A stretch of DNA of 64,000 bases, taken from Pseudoalteromonas aurantia 208 (GTDB lineage Bacteria > Pseudomonadota > Gammaproteobacteria > Enterobacterales > Alteromonadaceae). The notes beneath the pieces were generated by a model. That model worked only from the letters and a program-made list of their open reading frames with translations. It was not told the DNA's origin and did not search any database. The position numbers and the translations under genes are program-made. How positions within the stretch are numbered: position 1 is the first letter of the stretch; each line of letters begins with the position of its first letter. Where the stretch lies: positions 682,001-746,000 of the forward strand of contig NZ_AQGV01000015.1 of assembly GCF_014858725.1 (NCBI RefSeq), read 5' to 3'. Shown here piece by piece: positions 51,054 to 61,400 of the stretch.

Positions 51054-51683
51054 ATGATGTTTCCAGTTGAGATTGTGTTAGCTTATTCCATCGCTTGTTT
51101 GTTGCTTGTTTGCTCTCCTAGGCCTGACAATTTATTAGCAATAGGACGGGGGCTCAGTCAAGGAAAGCGGGCTGCCGTTGTCTCTGGTATTGCGTCGGGT
51201 ACTGGCATACTTTTTCATGTCTGTACGGCCTCATTAGGATTAACGCTGCTACTGCAAACGTCTATTGTGGCTTTTTATATCGTGAAATTGGTAGGTGCGA
51301 GCTATCTTATTTGGTTGGGTGTAAAAGTGTTGCGTCACCGACATTTATTTAACTTTGACCCCGTAGCCAAACAATCCTTGCGCTCGATATTCTGGACTGG
51401 GTTCTTGTCGGCTGCACTGAATCCAAAACCAGGATTATTTGTGCTGGCTTTTATACCTCAATTTGTCAACCCAGATTTGGGGTCTGTGACAGGCCAAATG
51501 ATGGGATATGGGCTTTGGTTTGCGCTATTGACTACGGTTGGATTTAGTCTAATGGGTATGAGTGCATCGCGATTGCGTTATTGGTTACAGAAAAGTCCCA
51601 CTATTATGTCAGGACTAAATATGGGTGCTGGGGTGGTATTTTTGGTGTCAGGGCTAGCTGTTGCATTGATGCGTCAAAAGTAG
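51054..51683 (+). CDS. LysE/RhtB family amino-acid exporter
   Basis: A 209-residue inner-membrane exporter with about six helices. The N-terminal motif is LLLVCSPRPDNLLAIGRGLSQGKRAA, the family's SPGPD region with Arg for Gly, given here across its centre as CSPRPDNLLAIGRG and LSQGKRAA. GIASGTGILFHV, GASYLIWLGVKVLR and GFLSAALNPKPGLFVLAFIPQF follow, the last holding the NPK motif of helix 4. Known members export lysine, threonine, homoserine or leucine. AGGAGAG precedes the ATG at 51054. It lies nine bases downstream of the S41 peptidase, so peptide cleavage and amino-acid export could be linked, though only by context. It is the intact counterpart of the broken family member at 31528-32111. 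Confidence 0.92.
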   Translation: MMFPVEIVLAYSIACLLLVCSPRPDNLLAIGRGLSQGKRAAVVSGIASGTGILFHVCTASLGLTLLLQTSIVAFYIVKLVGASYLIWLGVKVLRHRHLFNFDPVAKQSLRSIFWTGFLSAALNPKPGLFVLAFIPQFVNPDLGSVTGQMMGYGLWFALLTTVGFSLMGMSASRLRYWLQKSPTIMSGLNMGAGVVFLVSGLAVALMRQK

Positions 51684-51812
51684 AGAGCGGACATTTACTT
51701 GAATTTGTAAAATTTGCCACTATTAATAGGGTCTATGCTTTGATGCACTTGGCTTACAAAAAAATGGATAGTGAGCTTTGGCCCGATAACTCTATTTAAT
51801 TAAGGTAGTTTA

Positions 51813-52064
51813 ATGAACCCAATTATTGCGATTTTGAAAGAACATAATATTAGTGATGAAAAAATAAGCGAACTATTTCAAACGCTGACAGAAAATCCGT
51901 TGATGGCGATGGGGGTTGTATCACAGCTTGGGATCCCACCGGAAAAGCTGCAGCAGCTCATGGGGTTGGTTATGCAAAATCCAGCGCTTATCAAAGAAGC
52001 GGTTGATGAACTCGGATTAGATTTTTCGAAAGTTGAAGAAGCAAAAGCAAAGCTTAATCAATAA
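51813..52064 (+). CDS. DUF2999 family small protein
   Basis: An 83-residue all-helical cytosolic protein. The sequence MNPIIAILKEHNISDEKI followed by LFQTLTENPLMAMGVV, LGIPPEKLQQLMGLVMQNP and ALIKEAVDELGLDFSKVEEA matches the DUF2999 family found in Vibrio, Shewanella and Pseudoalteromonas. Helix-forming repeats around the NP motifs (ENPLM, QNPAL) suggest two short helical hairpins. No function is known. AAGGTAG precedes the start. A weak hairpin GAGCGA..TCGCTC lies just after the stop (52079-52102). Confidence 0.85.
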   Translation: MNPIIAILKEHNISDEKISELFQTLTENPLMAMGVVSQLGIPPEKLQQLMGLVMQNPALIKEAVDELGLDFSKVEEAKAKLNQ

Positions 52065-52426
52065 TTTAACTAAATTTAAGAGCGATGGAAAAATCCCTCG
52101 CTCGTTTACCTATTCGCGTTTCTGTTGCCCTTACACATAAAACTGCTCACGTCACTTTTCTCAGCCTCCGTATTGTATTTAATCGCATGTTATTCGCGAT
52201 TCAACGTTAACCATAAACGTATATCACATTACTCAATACAATTGTGTTGGCGGGATTGTGTAACTTTTTTACTGACACAGCTCGTAAATTAACGTAACAG
52301 ACTCCGTGCGTTTCTGGTTGTTCATGAATTGAGAACATTTAGAGGTTAACGAATAGCTGTGCTGATAAGTGATAAAAAAGCCAGCAATTGAGCTGGCTTT
52401 TAACGCATCTTTAAAATGTGTATTTA
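52065..52426. other. Intergenic region between DUF2999 and the giant surface protein
   Basis: About 360 bases between convergent genes. It holds the weak hairpin after DUF2999 and the strong bidirectional terminator at 52374-52401. No gene or further repeat is apparent. Confidence 0.5.
52374..52401. terminator. Bidirectional rho-independent terminator
   Basis: AAAAGCCAGC and GCTGGCTTTT flank a six-base loop, with A/T runs at both ends, so it can work on both strands. It would end the giant surface-protein transcript (minus) and any read-through from DUF2999 (plus). Confidence 0.9.
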
Positions 52427-55400
52427 TTAAAAGAGGTGTTTATTGCGCCTCATAATTAGGCTCAGTAATATGAGTAATAATAGGTTAAATGAGCCTGATG
52501 ATTTTTTTACCTTTTCAGGCTGTGTATCGGGTGTTGGTTTTGTCGGTGTTTCAGTTGGGCTGAGTGTGACGGTCACAATAACCTCCCCGTTGGCTGTGGC
52601 ACCGGCGTTATCAGAAATTGTATATAAGATAGTGGCATTTCCCGCAAAACCTTTGGTAGGCACAAAACTCAGTGTATTACCTGACGTAATACGCACAGAG
52701 CCTTCATCAACACTTGCCGCTGTGACTGTTAGAGTATCTCCGTCAACATCATGGTCATTGGCGAGTACATCAATTTCCAGTGTTTGATTGTCTTTGGTGC
52801 TCGCTGTGTCTCGCGTTGCTATCGGTGCACTGTTCATCACGATGGTGATACTGGCATGACCGGTTGCAGACCCTCCTTGCGTGTCTCCAACCATGTACGT
52901 TAGTTGTGCAAGCCCTGCAAAGTTATTGGGTGGCGTAAAGTATATGTCGTTGCCATTGAGCTCAACCGTACCAATATCGCTAGTGACATTAACAATAGAT
53001 AATACATCACCATCAGCATCGTTATCATTGCTGAGTACATCTAGCTGAGTGCGCTTACCTGCAGTGATTGTGAAGGTGTCTTCGGTGGTAACGGGCAATG
53101 AATTGCCATTGAGTACGATAGCCATGCCGCTTGGATCAACCACTGATTTATTCGCGAGGCCATCATCATCGTTAGGACCACCATCGACAATTTGTAGTTT
53201 AATACACCAGTGACCAGGGTTAAGTCCTTCATGCCATTGGCTACTGCTTGATGCAGGACAATAGCCTGATTCGCCTTGAGCTGACATCACCGTGTTTCCG
53301 TCACCGAGCGTGAAGTTGACCCATTCGCCATTTTTGTATTTGCGATAGATAGCATTTAAAGGCACCTGCTCATATTGAGGCAGCACAATGGTAAATACAT
53401 CACCAGCATTCATTAGGCCAGAGGCAATAAAGTCATATAAACCACCGACATTTTGTGCCGTATCGTCACTGGGTAATTCTGAGCTTAATAGTTGCGCGCC
53501 ACCGGAATTATTTTGCGCAACAGATGTGCCTTTACGCAAAGATGTACCAGGTTGAGCTTCAATCAAATGGGCAGTTGAATTACCAGCACTGCCTTGTAAC
53601 ACATTCGGTTGTGAAATCGCATCTAGATAATCAGGGATCCCATCGCCGTCAGAATCGGCATAGCCTTCTTCGTTATCTGGGATCATATCACCATCGCTGT
53701 CTTGCGATGTTAGCGTAGCCAGTTGTGCAATGATTTCAAAATATACATCTTGAGAAGTTGTCAGTGCTGGCGTTGCGTTATCTGTCACGCTTGCAGTAAT
53801 AGTATAATTACCCGCAGGTAGCTTTGCTGGCGAGAAGGTAAACTCTTTATCTATCCCACTGGTATTGTGAAGACGAGGGTCTGTACTTGCCCATGATACT
53901 TGTAATACATCATCGGCATTAGCATCATACACAGTTGCTAAGAGTGAGACTTCACCCTGATCAGCTGCGACGAGGGTACGGTTTTCGCCTTGTTGCGAGA
54001 TTGTTGTGGTGATTTGCGGGGCGATATTTCCTTCTTCGATAGATATAGTGGCTGTATTACTTGATGAATTCGCATTCACTTCATTACCTAACGTAATCAT
54101 AATTGCTTCGCCTTTTTCTTGCAGATCGTCCTGAATAACATCGAATGTGATTAAGCCTGAACGGCCTGAGGTAATAATGACCTCACCATTTTCTAAGGTG
54201 TGATCTGCAGCAGACGCAGAGCCTGAGACTGTATACGGTATGGTGACTGGGTAGCTAGGGGCATCACCATTTAGTTGGACACTTATGGTATTACTGCTGC
54301 CTTCACTGACGGTAAAACCCTGATCAATAGATACAATTGGGTTTACCGTGACGGTATGAGATGCCATAGCCGTGCGTGCTTGGCTATCTTGGGTTTGCCA
54401 ATAAACAAGGTGTTTACCTGGGGTAAATATGCGCTTATTAGTGACTAATGACACTGCAAGTGTATTGCCTTGACTGTCGGTCGCGGTGGCGACACCCAGT
54501 TCTACCTTAGTGAATAAGCCCGTTGCATCCACTGAAATATCAGCTGGGGCGGCAATTACAGGTAAGCCCGTTTGCTGTGAGGTAATGTTTAACGTTGCAC
54601 TTGATGCACTACGTGCTTGCTCAGGGTCCACAATCACATAGTGAATAGTCACAGTGGTTGAAGCTTGGGTTAGTGCTTGATATACCAATTGATTGTTTTC
54701 AACCAAAACACTGCCGATCGATGTCTGTGCACCAACGATAGTGAGTGGCTGCTCATCGAGGTCAGTATCGTTACTTAACACATCAAGTACATAGCGATTG
54801 GCATCGTTGCCGTCAAATGTGAATGTGTCAGGATTTGCTTGTGGCATATCGTTCACAGAAACAACATTAATAGCAATACGCGCTTCTGATGATTTGTCGG
54901 TGCCATCATCAACAATATAGGTGAGTGTATCTTCTCCATTGTAGTTGGCATTTGGTGTATATGTGAGGGTATTCCCTTGTACAGACGCAGTGCCAGCATT
55001 TGGTTGAGTAACAATTTCTACATTTAACGCATCACCGTCGATATCGTTGATAGCAGGTATAAAGCTCGTTGTACCATCTTCCTGTACCGATATGGTTTGT
55101 GCTTGTGCGCGAGGCGGTGTATTTGTAAAGGTCACGTCAATATTAAAAGCGGGTAAAGAAGCTGTGAGTTCTTGGTCACTGACTGTGATAGAAATGTTGT
55201 TACTAGTACCGACATCACCGCGAGCAGGGGTGCCTGATAAAGTCCCAGTTGTACTATCAAAATTAGCCCATGTCGGCTTATTGACTATGATGTAGCTCAG
55301 CTGTGTACTATCAATATCAGTTGCACTTGGTGTAAAGGTATAGATATTACCTTGACGAACTGTGGTCGCAGGTGTGCCTGTGATGTTTGGCGCATCATTC

Positions 55401-58400
55401 ACGTTATTTATCTGAATATTGGCAACAGCACTGTTAGAGGTGAGCGAACCATCATTTACTTGGTAATTAAAACTATCAGTACCAGTAAAATCATCATTTG
55501 GAATGTAGTTTACTTGTCCACCAGACAGTGTCGCAGAGCCATTGCTTGGTTGATTGATAATAATAAAGCTAAGGTTGTCACCATCAATATCACTGCCATT
55601 GAGTGTTATCGAAATTGGGGTTTCTTCATCCGTAGTTGCTGATACATTTTGCGCGTTGGGTGCATCGTTTATCGCTGTGATCGTGATTGCTATTTGTGCC
55701 GGCGCAGAATCTAGCTCCCCGTCATTGGCGATAAATGAAATGCTGTCAGTGCCATTAAAGTTTGCTGTTGGCGTATATGACCATACTGCACCGCTTACTG
55801 GTGTGAGTACCCCGTTACTAGGTGTAGTGCTAATTTTGTAAGTTAGCGCAGACTTTTCAATGTCTGTTCCTGTTAGTGTAATGTCGATACTACCGTCTTC
55901 GACAACAGTCATCGCACTTGGTGTTGCTATTGGTGCATCATTTACCGCTTCAACTGTTACCAAGACTTCTGCTTTATTTGAAATAGCACCAGCAATGTCT
56001 TTGATTGTATAGGTAAAGCTATCAGAACCTGAGAAGTTTTCATTAGGTGTGTAGGTCGCGGTGCCAGTAGCTGATATAACCACTGTACCAGAACTGGCTG
56101 CATCAGTTAAAGTTACACTTGCTACATCTAACTTATCATTCGCATCTACGTCAGTATCATTACCTAAAATGTTAATTTCAAATGACCCATCTTCTTGAAC
56201 GGTTGCTGTGTTGTTTTCAGCCACTGGTGCGTCATTAACTGGTTTAATGGTCACTTTCACAGTAGCTGGTACTGATGCCAATGCTTCACTATCTGTTAGC
56301 ACATAGGTAAAGGTCAGTTCTCCAACGGCATCTTTAGCGGGTGCTATATGTAGCTGCCCATCGGCATTTACGGTAACAGTGGCAAGGTCAAACAAGCCTT
56401 CCCCTTTGCCTTGGTCTTCCAGAATAATGTTTGCCCCGTTAAAACCTTGGTCTTCAACATCAGAGTCATTATGTAATATGTCTAATGTTAATGGGGTATC
56501 CTCATCGGTTTGTGCACTGTCATTTTCAACAACGGGTCTGTCATTAATTGCGCCAATATTGATGCTAATAGTCGCTTCGTTAGACACTTCTTCGTTGCTG
56601 TCGGCAATGGTGTACTTAAAGGTGTCGGTCGCTACCACATTGAGATTAGGTATGTAAGTTAATGTGCCATTAGCTTGGTTCAAAGTCACTGCACCATGTG
56701 TCGGCTCAGAGGTAAGCTTAATGCCCCCTGTTGGATTAGTGTCTTCGATGTCGCTTGCTTGGGTGCGAATATCGTCTATCGAGATGACTAAGTCTGTATC
56801 TTCATCCGTCATTTTAGAGATGTTGACTGCTTTTGGCGCATCGTTTACGGCGGCAACTGCAATATTGACCGTGGCAGGTTCAGAGGTTAGTGGGGTGGAA
56901 TCAGACACGGTGTAAGTAAATGAATCAGGCCCATTAGCGTGTTTATTTGGCGTGTAGGTGGCACTACCATTGATGATAGACACTGAGCCAAATTTAGGCT
57001 CTGTCACAAGCATGGCAGAAGCCGCAACAAGCTTTTGTTCTGCATCAGTATCATTGTCAATGAGAGAGAAGGTAACGGGCGTATCTTCTTGTGTGCTCAC
57101 TTCATCATTTTTAGCTATTGGCGCATCATCAATAGGGTTAATCGTGAGTGTCACGGTTTGAGTTGTTGATACAAGATTTGTACTGTCTTTCACTCGATAT
57201 GTAAATGTATCTTCGAGTGTTTCAGACCCATCATGTTCATAGATAAATGCACCGCTTTCATTGAGAGTAAGCGTACCGTATTTTACAGACTCTCTTAATA
57301 TTGCAATAAGTGTATCGCCAGAGTCTAAATCCACATCAGTGGCAGTACTAAGCAAACCGTTTACTTTCCCAATAGTCAGTGCTTCGCCTTCATTCAATGT
57401 AAATTGAAAAGGTTCAGCTGAGGGAATGTCAGGGCTGTTAATAACTGTAATACTAAACGGAGCCAAGCTCACTGATGGGCTATCTGCTGCATTATCTTTG
57501 ACACTGATGATGATGTTTTCGTAAGTACCTACATCTTTATCGGCGGTTATACCCGTCAGCGCGCCAGAGGCATCATCAAAGGTGAGCCAAGTTGGTTTAT
57601 TTTTTATTGAAAAAGTGTGTATGTCTTCAAGGTCTGGGTCTGTTAATGTCGGTGCGAAGTGATATAGATTGTTTTGCTCGACTTCTAGCAAAGGAGCACC
57701 AGTAAGGGTTGGCGCATCGTTGATATTAGTTACTTCAATAGCAAAAGCAGGCAGTGTTGCTGTTGCCCCTCCTTTGTCAGCCACACTGATAATAATATTA
57801 TCAGAGCTACCAACATGTTCATTAAGCGGTGCGCCACTCAAAGTGCCTGACTCAGTATTAAAGGTCGCCCATTCAGGTCTGTTTTGAATAGCAAAAGTAT
57901 GTGAGTCATCAACATCAATATCGCTAAGTGTGGGTGTAAAAGTATACGCACTGTCTTGCGCTACACTTGATGGCGGCGTACCTGTTAACTGTGGTGCATC
58001 ATTGGTGTTTGATACTGTAATACTAAAGGTTGGTAAAATCGCTTTTTCACCGGCTTTATCTGCCACACTAATGATAATATTGTCAGTGCTACCAACGTGT
58101 TTATTGAGTGGGGTACCCGTTAATGTACCTGACTCAGAATTAAAGCTCGCCCATTCGGGTTTATTTAAAATAGCAAACGTATGTGAGTCACTTTTATCAA
58201 CATCAATGAGCGTTGGTGTGAAAGTATATACGCTGTCTTGTGCCACATTCGATGACGGCACACCGGTTAATTGTGGCGCATCATTGATGTTTTCCACCGT
58301 AATATCAAAGGCGGGTAATGTTGCTTTTTCACCGGTTTTATCTGTCACACTGATGATAATATTTTCAGTGCCACCAACGTGTTTATTGAGAGGGGTACCA

Positions 58401-61400
58401 CTGACTGTACCTGACTCACTATTAAAGCGGGCCCATTCTGGTCTGTTTTGAATAGCAAACGTGTGTGAGTCACTTTTATCAACATCGGTGAGTGTTGGTG
58501 TGAAAGTATATGGACTACCTTGGGCCACACTTGATGACGGCGTACCAGTTAATTGTGGCGCATCGTTGACGTTTTTCACTGTAATATTAAAGGCGGGTAA
58601 TGTTGCTTTTTCACCGGCTTTATCTGTCACACTGATGATAATATTTTCAGTGCCACCAACGTGTTTATTGAGAGGGGTACCACTGACTGTACCTGACTCA
58701 CTATTAAAGCGGGCCCATTCTGGTCTGTTTTGAATAGCAAACGTGTGTGAGTCACTTTTATCAACATCGGTGAGTGTTGGTGTGAAAGTATATGGACTAC
58801 CTTGGGCCACACTTGATGACGGCGTACCAGTTAATTGTGGCGCATCGTTGACGTTTTTCACTGTAATATTAAAGGCGGGTAATGTTTCTTTTTCACCGGC
58901 TTTATCTGTCACGCTAATGATAATATTTTCAGTGCTACCTATATGCTTGTTTGTTGGTGTGCCGCTAAGCACGCCTGATGTGGTATTAAAGGTTGCCCAC
59001 ACAGGTGAGTTTTCAATAGAAAAAGTGTGTGAGTCATCCAAATCTACATCAGTAAGTGACGGTGTGAAGCTATATAGCACATCTTCATTGATTGAGGTTG
59101 CTGGAGTGCCTGTTAATACAGGGGCATCATTGACATTAGTTACTTGTATGAAAAATGCGGGCAGTGTTGCTTTTTCACCCGCTTTATCGAGCACACTGAT
59201 AATAATATTTTCAGTGCTACCAACATGTTCATTAAGCGGAGTGCCACTTAATGTACCTGACTCTGTATTAAAGCTCGCCCATTCAGGTTTGTTTTGAATA
59301 GCAAAAGTGTGTGAGTCATCAATATCAATATCGCTAAGTATGGGTGAAAAAGTATATGGACTATCTTGAGCCACATTTAATTGCGGTGTACCTGTTAATT
59401 GTGGTTTATCGTTGGTGTTTTCGACAGTGATAATGAAGGGAGTTAATACTGCTTTTTCACCCGCTTTGTCGGTCACTGTTAGTATAATGCTTTCAGTGTT
59501 GCCAACGTATTCATTTGTTGGTGTACCTGATAAACCACCATTTTCATTGTTGAAGACTGCCCAATCAGGTTTGTTTTGTATAGATACGGTGTAAGTATCA
59601 TCTACATCAATATCATTGATTACTGGGGTGAATGAATATGCTTGATCTTGTGGTATCAGTTTGTTTGGCTCGCCGGTAATTGTTGGTGCATCGTTTATAT
59701 TATTCACGGTGATACTAAAGCTGGGTAAAAGGCTTCTCGCCAATGATTTGTCCAGAACGGATATTTCTATGTTGCTGTACTCGCCAACATGGCTATTATT
59801 TGGCTTCCCACTTAAAGTACCATTATTTGAGTTGAAATTAGCCCAACTTGGCTTGTTTTCTATGGTAAAAGAGTGTTTCTCATCTTTATCAGGATCTATC
59901 ACCTCTGGGGTAAAGACATATTGTTCATCTTGATCAATTTCAGCCAGTGGTGAACCCGTCAGAGTTGGCTCGTCATTTACATTGAGAACTGTGATACGAA
60001 ATGCGGGCAATGATGCCTTTAAACCTTCCTTATCAGTCACTGATAATAGTATATTGTTGTATTCACCAATATCATTATCATCAGGGTAACCACGCAGCTC
60101 TCCCGTACTTTGGTTTAGGCTAACCCATTTAGGCTTGTTTACAATACTAAAACTATGGCTGTCATCTTTGTCAATGTCATGCAATGTTGGATTGAAGCTA
60201 TACAGTTTCTCTTCTGTTGCTTCACTGTTTGCTGCACCGGTCAATTCAGGTGCGTTGTTTACATTATTTACAGTGATTGAGAACGGTGTTAAAGAATCAC
60301 TTAGTCCGGCAAAATCTACAACTGAAATTTTTATGTTTTGATATATACCAACATCATCATTATTAGGTGTGCCTGTAAGTTCACCGGAGGTGTTATTAAA
60401 ACTCGCCCAAGAGGGTTTGTTTAATATACTAAATGAATGGGAATCACCGTGATCTTCATCAATTAGAGTGGGCTTAAAGCTATATTGAGTATCTTCATCT
60501 ATGCTTCTAAGGGCAACGCCAGAAAGGTTCGGTGCATCATTTTCGTTTAGTACTGTTACGTTAAAATAAGGTGAGTTTGCAGATGTTTGACCATCACTTA
60601 TGTAATAAATCAAATTGTAATATTGGCCAATATTATTTTGTTTTGGTGTACCTGATAATTCACCTGTCATGGTGTTGAAGCTCATCCAACTGGGTTTGTT
60701 TGATATATGAATTGATAAGGCATCACCATCAACATCAGTGATAGTTGGAGTAAATCTAAAAAACTGATCTTCTAATATAGAGACTCTTGTAGAGGAGATC
60801 GAAATTGACGGTCTATCATTAATTGGCCTAATTGTTATATTTACAATTGCATCAGAAAAAAGACCTTCGTTATCGGTGGCTCTAAAAGTAAAACTGTCAG
60901 AACCATGGTAGTTTCTGTTCGCAGAATAAGTACCTTCACTTCCATTTAATGTTATTTCACCATTCTGAGGTGATTTAATTATTTTGTATGTTAAATGCGT
61001 ACTATCAATGTCTTCTGCATTTAACATAAAAAGAGTCATTTGATCTTCATTTAAATATATATGCTGTTCCCGCGCGATTGGCGGGTCATTCTTGCCAATT
61101 ACGTTAATGGAGAATGACGAAAGAGCGTCAGTTAAAAGTCCGTCTGATACTCTAATAGTGATATTATTATACAGGCCAACATCGGGGTCCTGTGGTATAC
61201 CTGAAAGCGTGCCTGTTGTAGGGTCAAAATCAGCCCAGTGAGGCATATTTTCAATTGAATAGGATAGATTTTCTGGTGTTTCATTATCACTGGCTTGTGG
61301 CGTAAAAGTATATTGCTGGTGTTCGTTAACGGCGGTACTTGGGCTCCCTGATATTGTAGGTGTGGTACTTTTTTTAATCGTTACAGAAAGTGGAGCAATA

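Noticed and set aside
58309..58872. Tandem repeats considered as a CRISPR-like array
   Set aside because: The unit is 282 bases, in frame and coding, without spacers.
52443..60341. Many plus-strand open frames of 60-184 codons opposite the giant surface gene, several with similar sequence
   Set aside because: They are the complement of the Ig-like repeats and repeat only because the repeats do. None has a ribosome binding site or a known motif.
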